Shown: positions 1 to 9,379 of the stretch, in pieces
How positions within the stretch are numbered: position 1 is the stretch's first letter
Layout: every line of letters begins with the position of its first letter
Source of the DNA: Vicia villosa
Taxonomy: Eukaryota > Streptophyta > Magnoliopsida > Fabales > Fabaceae
Direction of reading: 5' to 3'
Assembly (NCBI RefSeq): GCF_029867415.1
Contig: NC_081180.1
Span: forward strand, 145,018,731-145,082,730
Length of the DNA stretch: 64,000 bases
Notes under the pieces: model-generated
The model's input: only the letters and a program-made list of their open reading frames with translations
The model's database searches: none
Told to the model about the DNA's origin: nothing
Made by a program: the position numbers and the translations under genes

Positions 1-2
1 GG

Positions 3-78
3 AAGCTTAAAAATGACATAATTTTTCACAATACAGAATTAAGCTTTAAAATGACATAATTTTTCACAATACAGAATT
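3..78. repeat. 38-bp tandem duplication (2 copies)
   Basis: Two adjacent near-identical units beginning AAGCTT and ending ACAGAATT, at 3-40 and 41-78, with one difference near the start. Confidence 0.9.
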
Positions 79-88
79 TGACGGCGAT

Positions 89-138
89 GAACTATTTTAT
101 TTGATCTTATGGCGAACTATTTTATTTGATCTTATGGC
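89..138. repeat. 25-bp tandem duplication (2 copies)
   Basis: Two identical units starting GAACTATTTTATTTGATC at 89-113 and 114-138. Confidence 0.9.
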
Positions 139-817
139 ATAATTGGAGGTGACTTGTAATAGTGGCTAAGGATAGAGTTACTTGTAATTATTATGAGTGA
201 GTGATTTGCTTATGAAATAAATAATAATAATAATTCTTGGATCAAGAGAAACATCAAATTCACCTACCTCGGTAACTCGATAGACTTTGAATAGACTTCA
301 GAAGTTCAGAGACCTATGTGACTACTGCCTTTCCGTTTCTCAGTCTGAAAATAATTGATCACCGAAATTCCTCACTCTATTTGATACCAATTGCTAGACA
401 ATGAGAATCTCTAGCTCCACAATCGTTAAGAGCAACTCACTTCTATTTCTATCTCTTTCAAAGTGTATAATAGCATTTGGATGTCTTAGAAAAAGCAATG
501 TACTTAAAATGACATAATATGAGAAGCTCCTATATTCATTTAAACGAATATTCACCCAAGTAATCACAAGCTAAATATGTACATATAGTAGAATAAACTA
601 TTATTTACCAAAAAAACTCTACAAAAGGAAAGGTAACTTTCTTTCCAAGTAAAGCACAGTGGCAGTAAGGCTAGTTTAGTTTTACAAACACTCAGTCTTT
701 AAAACCCGGTCTTCATTGATTTGTTTAGACACCATGATTGATCTGCAACCTTAACAACCACATATTTGTTATATTAAGCCATTCCATGGCAAAAACTAAA
801 CAAATTCAAAACTAATA

Positions 818-1251
818 TTATGAATAAAATCTTAGAAACTCTGACGTTTTTTGATTGAGCGTAGCCGCTGCTGCCATCGACCCAGCCACACCGCCCGGTG
901 TAGTTCTCATGTCAGCTTTATTTCTAAGCTCAGCTCCAATCACTCCCTCCGCGTCCTCTCGAGTTACAGCTTTGTCTGCCCCCAGCTTCTCCCTCGCACC
1001 CTGTCATATAACATAATGTAGTACATTATCCTAATCAATAGTTCTAAACTGAAGTCCATAATGTTAGATAAAACAAGAGTTACCGATACGACATCAGCTA
1101 ATGTTGTTTTCTGCAGATCGGGCATAGTACGAGAGTTCCGAGTTGCAGCTGACTGAGCAATGGCGCCCAATCCACCCGGCTCAGTTTGATTCTTTCCGGT
1201 GGCTCTCATTTCCGCTGCTTGTATAGCAGCAGCATCGCTATGATCCAACGG
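818..1251 (-). pseudogene. LEA copy 1, downstream fragment (end of exon 1, intron, exon 2)
   Basis: This is the 3' part of the split gene. Exon 1 resumes just after the AACGG duplication (1247-1251) and encodes HSDAAAIQAAEMRATG and TLADVVS, ending at donor GT 1083-1082. Exon 2 (1000-818) encodes about 60 residues ending KTSEFLRFYS. Splice positions and phase match LEA copy 2 (32804/32713), which supports the model. Cut off from its promoter, it could be expressed only by read-through from the Copia element, which shares its orientation. Confidence 0.85.
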
Positions 1252-1607
1252 TGATATCTAATGGGACATATACAATCCCCACATACTTATGATAGAGAAT
1301 GAGAGGAAGTGAAATTGAAATTCTTCTTTTCTATTTCTTGAAAACTAATAACTTTACAAAGCAACATGACATCCTTTATATAGATTTTTACAATCCTTCA
1401 ATGTTAAGTAATAAATGGCAATGCCGGTAATTGAATGGCGGTGGTTAGTTGGCGGTGCTAGTTTCTAGCTGGATTCTAATCCTATTGCTTAATAACTAAG
1501 TATCTTATAGGTTTACTAGGTAACACTTAATAATTAAGAAAAAATTTAAAATATGCTTTCTAGTTACTACTTTAATATTCTAGAATTCTCTTGATTTAAT
1601 TCTAACA
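1252..1607 (-). repeat. 3' LTR of Copia element 1 (356 bp)
   Basis: Begins TGATATCTAATGGGACAT and ends TTCTAACA, flanked outside by AACGG. Nearly identical to 6627-6984, which has two extra A in an A-run and three base changes near the end. Confidence 0.95.
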
Positions 1608-1620
1608 TTGCCTCCCTTAA
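1608..1620 (-). other. Polypurine tract of Copia element 1
   Basis: On the minus strand TTAAGGGAGGCAA directly abuts the 3' LTR. This is the usual place for plus-strand priming, just after the pol stop codon at 1622-1624. Confidence 0.8.
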
Positions 1621-1621
1621 A

Positions 1622-4600
1622 TCAAGTTTGTATTATTCCAAGCATTTTCTTCAACTTATAAAATAACTCAATCTTCAGAGGCTTTGTAAATATATCTGCA
1701 ATTTGTTCTTCAGTGGGACAGTACTCGATCACCACTTCTTTCTCAACTATCAACTCTCTTATCTTGTGAAACCGAATATCAATATGCTTGGACCGTCCAT
1801 GGAAAACCGGATTCTTACTCAGTGCAATTGCCGACTTATTGTCGCAATATATCTTTGTAGGACTATTCTGTTTCTGATATATTACTTCCAAAATTCTTCT
1901 CATCCATACTGTTTGAGTAGCACAACTTGTTGCTGCAATATATTCAGCTTCAGCAGTAGAAAGTGCAACAACTGGTTGTTTCTTTGAAGACCATGAAATT
2001 GCACCTGTGCCCAAATGAAATGCGTACCCTGACGTGCTTTTTCTTGTTTCTATATCTCCAGCCCAATCACTATCTGTGTATCCAACAAGCTCCACTTCAT
2101 TATTACTAGCATAAAAAATTCCATCAGTTAGTGTACCTTTGATATATCGAAGAATCCTCTTAGCTCCTTGCAAATGGCTAACACATGGTTCTTCCATGAA
2201 TCTGCTGAGCAATCCAACTCCATATACTATATCTGGTCTTGTCGCAGTCAGATATCTTAAGCTTCCAATCAAACTTTTATATTGGGTTGAGTCTACCCTC
2301 TTTCCGTCATTTTCTCTTGTCAGCTTCAACTTTTCTCCAACCGGTGTGTAAACTGGCTTTGAATGCTCCATCTTGAACTTCTTCAGAATATCACTTGCAT
2401 ACTTCTTTTGAGAAATGAAAATACCATCATCTTGTTGGACGACTTCAATGCCAAGGAAATAGGACATTAGACCCAAATCCGTCATTTCAAAATGTTGAAT
2501 CATAGCCTCCCTAAATTTTGTAATCATCTCTGAATTATTTCCAGTGAAAATCAAGTCATCAACATATAGGCACACAATAAGGACATCTCCAGGATCCATG
2601 TATTTGATATATAACGTGTGCTCGTGAGGACATCTCTGAAAACCATTCTTCACAAAATAAGAATCAATCTTGTTATACCAAGCTCTTGGTGCCTGCTTCA
2701 AGCCATACAATGCTTTCTTCAACCTATAGACTTTATCCTCCTTTCCTTTGACCAAATATCCTGCAGGCTGCTCAACATACACTTCTTCTTCCAGATTTCC
2801 ATTAAGAAATGCAGACTTAACATCCATTTGATGTATTTTCCAACTATTTTGAGCTGATATTGAAATAAGCATTCTAATTGTATCTAACCTTGCAACAGGA
2901 GCAAATACCTCAAAGTAATCAATACCTGGTTTTTGTTTGTATCCTTTTGCCACCAACCTTGCTTTATACCGATCAATCTCACCACTGGGTTTGTACTTTG
3001 TCTTGTACACCCACTTCACACCTATAGCTTTCTTGTCTGCTGGTAACTCTGTCAGCTCCCATGTTTGATTCTTCTCAATTGCATTGATTTCTTCTTTCAT
3101 GGCTTTTCTCCAATTTTCATCATCAACTGCTTCTTCAAAAGTAAATGGCTCACAATCTGCAAATAAAGCAAAGTTGATAATCTCCTCATCAGATGGATCA
3201 TTATCATTACCCAAAACACAATCTTGCAGTCTGGCTGGTAATCTACGCGACCTTTGTTGTCTATTGGATGTTTCTGGATCATCAGGCGTTGTTTGTTGTC
3301 TGTTGGATGTCTCTGGCTCATCAGGTGTTAGATTATATTCATCCACCTCTTCGTAATCATTTGAGGTCACTATTGGATCTTTTTGTGACTTTGAGGACCA
3401 ATCCCACATTCCTCCTTCATCAAAAGTCACATCTCGACTAATAATCACCTTCTTTGTCTCTGGATTGTAAAGCTTATAGGCCTTTGAGTTTGAACTATAA
3501 CCAACAAAGATACATCTTTCTCCTTTGTCATCTAACTTCTTTCTTAATTGATCTGGTACATGAGCATATACAATACATCCAAAAACTCTAAGGTGTCGGA
3601 TTGAAGGTCTTCTTCCACTCCAAGCTTCTTCGGGAGTCTTTTGTTGAACACTTTTTGTTGGACACCTGTTTAAAATATACACTGCAGTAGCAACAGCTTC
3701 TGCCCAAAATTCCTTAGGCATTTGTTTAGCCTTCAACATGCATCTCACCATATCCATGATCGTTCTATTCTTTCTTTCAGCAACTCCATTTTGTTGAGGT
3801 GTGTACCTTGTTGTTAATTGATGCTCAATTCCATGTTGCTCAAAGAAACTTGTACCGGCGAGGTATTCTTGGCCTCTATCTGTTCTCAAAGCTTTGATTT
3901 TACAACCACTTTGTTTTTCTACAAATGCTTTGAATGTCTTGAAAGCATCACATGCTTCTGATTTTTGTTTCAAGAAATGCACCCAAGTCTTTCTACTAAA
4001 ATCATCAATAAAAGTAATAAAGTACTTACAGCCACCAGGTGTTGGTATTTCCACTGAACACAAATCTGAATGAATTATCTCTAGCAGCTTCTTTGCTCGC
4101 CAAGACATTCCAGTTGGAAATGAGTCTCTATGCTTCTTGCCAATCTGACAAGTCTCACATACTCCATTTGGAATATTCACAACAGGCAATCCAGAAACAT
4201 ATTCTTTTCTCGACAGGTAATTCAAGCCAGAAAAATGAAAGTGACCAAATCTCATGTGCCATAACCAATCATCATTTGGAATGATAGAACTCAAGCAAGG
4301 AAATTTTTCATGTTGAATTTTCAAAGGAAATAAGCGGTTCAGTGTCATTCTTACCTTTGTGATGAATCTGCCATTTCTATCGATCAACGTGCAAAAACCA
4401 TTGTGAATCTGCATGTTATAACCTTTCTCCGACAGTTGTCCCATACTTAGGAGATTGTGATGAAGACCAGGAGCATAGAAAACATCACCAATAAAGTTTT
4501 GAGTTCCATCTTTCAACCTGATAGCAATTCGGCCTTTCCCCAAAATTAGAATATTTGAATTGTTTCCAAACTTCACGGTAGATTTTACCGTTTCGTTTAG

Positions 4601-4732
4601 AGAAGAAAATAATTCCTTTTTCCCACACATATGATTACTACACCCAGTATCCAGATACCAAATATCCTCTTCTTCAGAAAATGTATTACTGGCCAAAAAT
4701 AAATTTTGTGGATTTTCAAAGTACTCACCTGT
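1622..4732 (-). CDS. Copia pol: protease, integrase, reverse transcriptase, RNase H
   Basis: An uninterrupted reading frame of just over 1,000 codons. In order it shows the aspartic protease motif [11 protein letters not shown], the integrase zinc region ([18 protein letters not shown]) and core ([30 protein letters not shown]), reverse transcriptase ([41 protein letters not shown]) and RNase H ([33 protein letters not shown]). All catalytic signatures I can check are present. The frame has lost its natural link to gag: its first few codons (GWAGP) come from the hAT insertion. It was probably one gag-pol polyprotein. The stop codon lies just before the polypurine tract. Confidence 0.95.
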   Translation of the reverse strand, partial: TGEYFENPQNLFLASNTFSEEEDIWYLDTGCSNHMCGKKELFSSLNETVKSTVKFGNNSNILILGKGRIAIRLKDGTQNFIGDVFYAPGLHHNLLSMGQLSEKGYNMQIHNGFCTLIDRNGRFITKVRMTLNRLFPLKIQHEKFPCLSSIIPNDDWLWHMRFGHFHFSGLNYLSRKEYVSGLPVVNIPNGVCETCQIGKKHRDSFPTGMSWRAKKLLEIIHSDLCSVEIPTPGGCKYFITFIDDFSRKTWVHFLKQKSEACDAFKTFKAFVEKQSGCKIKALRTDRGQEYLAGTSFFEQHGIEHQLTTRYTPQQNGVAERKNRTIMDMVRCMLKAKQMPKEFWAEAVATAVYILNRCPTKSVQQKTPEEAWSGRRPSIRHLRVFGCIVYAHVPDQLRKKLDDKGERCIFVGYSSNSKAYKLYNPETKKVIISRDVTFDEGGMWDWSSKSQKDPIVTSNDYEEVDEYNLTPDEPETSNRQQTTPDDPETSNRQQRSRRLPARLQDCVLGNDNDPSDEEIINFALFADCEPFTFEEAVDDENWRKAMKEEINAIEKNQTWELTELPADKKAIGVKWVYKTKYKPSGEIDRYKARLVAKGYKQKPGIDYFEVFAPVARLDTIRMLISISAQNSWKIHQMDVKSAFLNGNLEEEVYVEQPAGYLVKGKEDKVYRLKKALYGLKQAPRAWYNKIDSYFVKNGFQRCPHEHTLYIKYMDPGDVLIVCLYVDDLIFTGNNSEMITKFREAMIQHFEMTDLGLMSYFLGIEVVQQDDGIFISQKKYASDILKKFKMEHSKPVYTPVGEKLKLTRENDGKRVDSTQYKSLIGSLRYLTATRPDIVYGVGLLSRFMEEPCVSHLQGAKRILRYIKGTLTDGIFYASNNEVELVGYTDSDWAGDIETRKSTSGYAFHLGTGAISWSSKKQPVVALSTAEAEYIAATSCATQTVWMRRILEVIYQKQNSPTKIYCDNKSAIALSKNPVFHGRSKHIDIRFHKIRELIVEKEVVIEYCPTEEQIADIFTKPLKIELFYKLKKMLGIIQT

Positions 4733-4740
4733 ATTTTGAT

Positions 4741-5518
4741 CAGGGCCGGCCCAACCCATGTTAAGGCCTAAGGCGAATTTAAAAAATGAGGCTTCAAATA
4801 ATATTTTTATAAAATCAATTATTATTTTATTTAATTTTATTTAATTTGTAAAAATTATTTATTAAATTAATGTAAAATTAATTAATTTAATGTTTTTGAA
4901 ATATCATAAATTTTAATTAAATAACTTTTTAAGTTTTAGATTAATTTATTTAACTATTCTAGTTGACATTATTTTAAATTTAAGTAAAATAAAGTTTAGA
5001 AATAAATAAATAAAAAGATTATAAATTAAGATTAAATGTGAAAAAAAACACTACTTGATTGTCAATATATTATTTCATATAAAATCAATCTCACCAATAT
5101 GAATTGTTGATGAACTATAGAATTAAAATTTAAAACAAAAAATAATAGTATATAACATATTTCAAAATTTTAGCTATTTGTTTAAAACAAAATAAAAACC
5201 TACTTAATATAAAATATCAAATCCTCGTGATCACATGATCTTTAATGATCAATTAAAAAACTTGATTACTAATAATAATAATATTAAATTGTTGTTTATA
5301 TGCATCCGGAAGGCGTAAAGCTGCTGAATAATTAATGCACATTGATAGGAGTATTACTGTACTAGCGCTGATTCACGTGAGATCAATGCATTCCAAATAC
5401 CGTATACAAAATTGAAAATGAATGCAACAAAATCTCACTAAAATAACACATATAAGAGAAGAAAAAAAATGAGGCCCTAGGCAAAGGCCTTGCTTGCCTG
5501 CCCCTAGGGCCGGGCCTG
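4741..5518. mobile_element. Non-autonomous hAT-type element in Copia element 1
   Basis: A 778-bp AT-rich insert with inverted GC-rich ends: CAGGGCCGGCCC at the left and GGGCCGGGCCTG at the right. It is flanked by the 8-bp direct repeat ATTTTGAT (4733-4740 and 5519-5526), the size made by hAT transposases. It has no coding capacity. Both ends also carry an AGGCCT/AGGC-rich zone. Its position splits the gag-pol frame between the gag zinc knuckle and the protease. Confidence 0.93.
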
Positions 5519-5526
5519 ATTTTGAT

Positions 5527-6508
5527 ACGAACTTTCTGCCACATTTGCCTGATGTTTGTATCTGCAATCAGCTGCTTTGTGTCCAAACTTTCCACAATGA
5601 TAACAACTATAATTCGTCCTTTCTTGGTTGTAGATACCTCTTCCTCGACCACGATTGTTGAATCCAAAATTGTTTCCTCGACCACGATTGTTGTATCCAA
5701 AATTATTTCCACCTCTTCCTTGATTGGATGGATTGAAATTATTGTCTCTCCACTGGTTAAAGTTGCCACGTCCTCTTCCTCCATAATTTCCTCTGCCTCT
5801 GCCTCTATAATCTCCTCTTCCTCTGTTGAAAGTATTTTGACCTCTTTCTTCTACAATATAGCTTGACTCAGAAGTGTTGTTGAAATTTACCTGACTCTTT
5901 AGAGCTTCTTCTTTTACCACTTTTTCGGTCTTTTCTAATATTCTGTTGACATGACTTTCAATGCTTCCCTGTAATTCTGCTACAGACAGAGTATCTGTAT
6001 CGTGGGACTCAATTATTGTAGTCACCACATGGTCAAACTTCATCGGCATTGTTCGTAGAATTTTTTCTACCACTTTGCTATCTGGAATATCTTCTCCATA
6101 TACTCGCATCTTGTTGACGAGATTTATAACACGAGAAAAATATCGTTCTACTGTTTCTGAATTTGACATTTCGTACCTTTCATATTCTCTACGCAGCGAT
6201 TGTAATTTGGACTTCTGAGCTTTCTCTACTCCTTTATGTGACAGCTTCAATATGTCCCATGCTTCTTTAGCAGTTTTGGCATTTGCTATTTTGCCAAATA
6301 TTGAGTAATCAATTCCTTGATGAATTTGTGAAAGTGCCAACTGGTCCCTTCTACGAGCAACTTCATCAGCTCCTTCTTGTAAACCAGGATCTACAAAGCT
6401 CCAAACATTGTGAGCTTTTAAATGTGTTGTCATCAACAGTTCCCAGTAACTGAAATCTAACTCTGCGGTTAATTTTGGACCAGACCAGACAAAATTGTAA
6501 TTTGCCAT
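5527..6508 (-). CDS. Copia gag (nucleocapsid), 3'-truncated by the hAT insertion
   Basis: The likely start is the ATG at 6508 (MANYNFVWSGPKL); frame also extends slightly upstream without a clear ATG. The N-terminal gag domain (FSYWELLMTTHLKAHNVW, AKEAWDILKLSHKG, RYFSRVINLVNKMR) is the UBN2/retrotran_gag type. It is followed by an RGRG-rich stretch with repeated RGRG and NNFG blocks and a CCHC zinc knuckle, CYHCGKFGHKAADC. The frame runs into the hAT element at 5526 and stops within a few codons. The truncated gag could still form particles, but without pol. Confidence 0.9.
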
Positions 6509-6611
6509 ATCTCTCAAAAAATACTCACAATAATTTTTGGCACAATGAGAACTCTTTTGTTCCTCACACACTCAAATATTTTTTGACACTCACACTAGCA
6601 GGACCTAACCT

Positions 6612-6623
6612 GCTCTGATACCA
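6612..6623 (-). other. Primer-binding site of Copia element 1
   Basis: The minus strand reads TGGTATCAGAGC, complementary to the 3' end of initiator tRNA-Met, three bases inside the 5' LTR. Confidence 0.9.
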
Positions 6624-6626
6624 ATT

Positions 6627-6984
6627 TGATATCTAATGGGACATATACAATCCCCACATACTTATGATAGAGAATGAGAGGAAGTGAAATTGAAATTCTT
6701 CTTTTCTATTTCTTGAAAACTAATAACTTTACAAAGCAACATGACATCCTTTATATAGATTTTTACAATCCTTCAATGTTAAGTAATAAATGGCAATGCC
6801 GGTAATTGAATGGCGGTGGTTAGTTGGCGGTGCTAGTTTCTAGCTGGATTCTAATCCTATTGCTTAATAACTAAGTATCTTATAGGTTTACTAGGTAACA
6901 CTTAATAATTAAGAAAAAAAATTTAAAATATGCTTTCTAGTTACTATTTTAATATTCTAGAATTCTTTTGATTTAATTCAAACA
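6627..6984 (-). repeat. 5' LTR of Copia element 1 (358 bp)
   Basis: Starts TGATATCTAATGGGACAT, ends TTCAAACA, and is followed by the AACGG target duplication. It should carry the element's promoter, reading leftward. Confidence 0.95.
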
Positions 6985-7448
6985 AACGGTTTATCACCAG
7001 CTCGAGTTAAAGCAGAAGCTTCCAGCGCCTCTCCAATGGTTATAGCATTCTTATCCAAAACCAAACCAGGATCATTCATTGGCACATCAGGCTCAACGAA
7101 CTCTTCTACAACTTGTGACCCAATCGACTCAGTGATCACGCGGTTCCCACCCACTTTGGATTCGGAGATGCTCACACCTTGGTTTCTGGCTATGTCTGAG
7201 ATGTCGTCGCGGTGGACAAGACCTGTTGCGGTGTTTACTGCGGCTGCTGATTGCATGACTGCGGCAGGACTTCCCTTTTGGGTTTGTCCTAAGGCTTGAT
7301 TCTCTTTTGCCTGCATGAGAGCTGCGTCTCTTGGTTTGATTGGTTGTGATGCTAATTCTCCCGTGACGTTGAATACATCACCGTATTTGATTGGTTGTTG
7401 CTCGGGGAATTGATCTGCTCGTGGTCTTTGTGGCGGTTCTTGACTCAT
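6985..7448 (-). pseudogene. LEA copy 1, upstream fragment (5' part of exon 1)
   Basis: It starts MSQEPPQRPRADQFPEQQ and holds the first SMP unit (SPAAVMQSAAAVN, HRDDISDIARNQG) and most of the second (NAITIGEALEASALTRAGDK). Reading then runs into the 5' LTR of the Copia element and stops within two codons. The promoter is still attached, so a truncated transcript ending in the LTR is possible. Relative to copy 2 it keeps about 17 plus 72 residues that copy 2 has lost, so it is the better record of the ancestral protein. Confidence 0.85.
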
Positions 7449-7720
7449 GATTCTCGATTGCTTTGCTTTAAGTGTATTTTTACAACCTTAATCTGTGTTG
7501 CTTAGTTGCATTGGATTAGTAATTACTATGACTGAGTGAGTATATATAGAAGAAAGGGAAATTAATGGATACAAAAAGATGAGTGGAGATTTTAGGAATG
7601 TCATAGGAAAGATGGTTGTTCTATGTTTGGAGGTACATGTGGCATTGGAGGCAGCAAAGTACATGCAGCATGACACGTGTTAAAAGGAATTTAATAAAAA
7701 AGACAAATCATGGTATCTAG
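7449..7720 (-). promoter_or_regulatory. Promoter of LEA copy 1 (TATA box, RY and ABRE elements)
   Basis: Upstream of the ATG the minus strand has a TATA box (TCTATATATA, about 93 bp upstream). About 215-230 bp upstream lies a compact module with an RY-type CATGCA (7662-7667) next to GACACGTGT (7672-7680), a G-box/ABRE core. RY elements bind ABI3/FUS3-type B3 factors and ABREs bind ABI5-type bZIPs, a combination typical of seed-maturation genes. The module and its surroundings are conserved in the promoter of LEA copy 2. Confidence 0.75.
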
Positions 7721-7972
7721 AACTAAATACGCATTACCTTCTTTTCTTTTCTACCCCTCCATCACCGACTAAGTAAATGAACATGTAGAATAGGGTTGTT
7801 AGACCAGATTGAGAAGGCACTCAAGTTGCTCATAAACCTTACAAAAAAAGAATTTTAAACAACAAGGGCACTCATGTCTTCCACGACTTTCAAAAGAACT
7901 TGAAAAAATTATATTATTTTAAAATTTTCATATCAAATCATAAAAATAACTCCTAATCCTAAACACGCCGCA
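7721..7972. other. Intergenic, no feature seen
   Basis: Similarity to the LEA copy 2 upstream region fades near 7790 (CTTTTCTTTTCTAC block). Nothing else is recognisable before the CACTA element. Confidence 0.5.
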
Positions 7973-8655
7973 CACTACTAGAAAATTCGCTTTCAGTGAC
8001 CGAATTAGAGACCGAAAAAAGTTTAAAATTCGGTCACTAAAACGTTTAGAGACCGATTTAGCGACCATTACTTTTCGGTTGAAAAAGTGCAAGTCGCTAA
8101 GCTTTTATTGACCTCCGTGTATTTTAATAATAACTTGCCACTACACCACTTAAGAACTATTGTTATATTTTATATAGTTTTTTATAAATATATTATATGT
8201 TAAAACAAAAAAAATATGAAAATTTTAGTAAAAATTTAAATTTGAAAGAGAATTAAAATCTTTAAAAAAATGGAAAGAGGAAATAGTAAAATAATAAAGA
8301 GGATTAAAAATAGAAAAAGAAAATAAAAAATATTAGTGACCGAAATTTCAGTCTCTAATTTATATTTAAAAATTAAATTATATATAAAATTATTTTTTGT
8401 GACCGATTTAGTGACCACATAAAATTGGCTCATCAATATTAAATTTTGGTGGCTAATTCGGTCACTATAGTGACCAAAATTTCGGTCACAAAATATTGGT
8501 CTCTAAATCTGTGGCTGATTTATTTAAGTGACCGATTTAGTGACCTCTTAAAATTTGCTCATGAATATAACATTTTGGTGGCTAATTCAGTCACTACAGT
8601 GACCAAAAATTTTCGGTCACTAAATCGGTCACTAAAAGCGAATTTTTTAGTAGTG
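7973..8655. mobile_element. Non-autonomous CACTA (En/Spm) transposon
   Basis: Ends are CACTACTAGAAAATTCGC on the left and the inverse of CACTACTAAAAAATTCGC on the right, flanked by the 3-bp duplication GCA (7970-7972 and 8656-8658). Inside, many direct and inverted copies of the subterminal motif AGTGACCGA/TCGGTCACT occur near both ends, the arrangement bound by CACTA transposases. No transposase is encoded, so it would move only with help in trans. Confidence 0.93.
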
Positions 8656-8696
8656 GCATGTGAAAAAAATATTTGGAAAATGGTCTAAAGGTCCCC

Positions 8697-9005
8697 TGTT
8701 AAGACTACATACACTCTAACTAATTAAAGATTTTATTATGGACTCACAAAAGGCCCAAATATCTAAGGCCCAATTTATCTCAAATTCACTCCACTTGACC
8801 TAAAGTATAAAATCACTTCACACGTAAAGAGAAAGGTTCATTATATGATCTCCATTTTCGTTATACTCATCTTGAATCTTGAACTCACTTGGACGTTAGA
8901 GTGCTAACCATACAGGTCCACTCCGCGCCGCTGTAAAAGTGATTAAAGCCATCTAGTGAATTTTCATCTTTAGGTCAATCTCGATCTAAAATCAGATCTG
9001 TAACA
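8697..9005 (+). repeat. Candidate LTR of the Tat-type gypsy element
   Basis: Starts TGTTAAGACTAC and ends CTGTAACA, just upstream of decayed Tat-type pol sequence on the same strand. It contains the block GAACTCACTTGGACGTTAGA followed by AGTGCTAACC, which I associate with LTRs of this group. No partner LTR was found, so the borders are tentative. Confidence 0.4.
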
Positions 9006-9379
9006 ACAGAAGAACCAAAGACTGTAACTTCAATGACAATGTCCAAGAGCTTAAACACCTCCCCTAAATCCAATGATAACTAGATATCATCGATTGACAA
9101 ATTCACCTAAATTCCAAGAACCAAAGACTACCAGGTCAATAAAAATAGGCGTTAGACTTCCTTTGGGGTAAGAACCTCTTTGATTGAATGCCTCCAAGAT
9201 AACATTGATCTTTTCGCTCTAAGCCCACATGAGATGTTAAACATTGATCCTAGCATAGCGTGCTGTCGGTTAAATGTGGATATTGACGCTCGCTACGTCT
9301 CTCAGCGTCGGAGGAGGCAATCCCCATAAAAGGTCTAAGCCAGCGCCAGCATGAAAATAAGTATATAACTAAGTATATA

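Larger units (their letters stand above)
1..480. other. AT-rich non-coding flank
   Basis: No gene is visible. It holds two short tandem duplications (listed separately). The sequence to the right, from about 510, matches the 3' flank of the second LEA copy near 27450, so the left edge of the duplicated block lies near here. Confidence 0.5.
1252..6984 (-). mobile_element. Ty1/Copia LTR retrotransposon 1, inserted in LEA copy 1
   Basis: Complete element on the minus strand: 5' LTR 6627-6984, primer-binding site 6612-6623, gag, pol, polypurine tract and 3' LTR 1252-1607. The 5-bp target duplication AACGG flanks both ends (1247-1251 and 6985-6989). LTRs start TG and end CA and differ by about three substitutions and one 2-base indel, so the insertion is recent. 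Protease, integrase, reverse transcriptase and RNase H lie in the Copia order with no frameshift. The only visible break is a 778-bp hAT-type insertion between gag and protease. Its clade within Copia is not resolved here. Confidence 0.95.
818..7448 (-). pseudogene. Seed-maturation LEA protein (SMP domain), copy 1, split by a retrotransposon
   Basis: The gene runs right to left: ATG at 7448-7446, exon 1 from 7448 to 6985 continuing at 1246-1084, an 83-nt intron (GT at 1083-1082, AG at 1002-1001) and exon 2 at 1000-818 ending in TAA. Coding blocks include KPRDAALMQ, ITIGEALEAS, SDAAAIQAAEMRATG, KTTLADVV and the C-terminal REKLGADKAVTREDAEGV, typical of SMP-type LEA proteins such as RAB28/PM34. 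These are abundant late in seed development and linked to desiccation tolerance. Without the insert the coding length would be about 269 residues, close to the family's usual 250-270 with three SMP repeats. The 5.7-kb Copia element at 1252-6984 interrupts exon 1 between two copies of AACGG. No other frameshift or stop is seen in the exons, so the insertion looks like the disabling event. Confidence 0.85.

Noticed and set aside
1703..4284. Several plus-strand frames of 70-94 residues
   Set aside because: Antisense shadows of the Copia pol frame; no independent motif.
5373..5784. Minus-strand frames crossing the hAT/Copia junction
   Set aside because: They mix hAT insert and out-of-frame gag sequence, so they are not genes.
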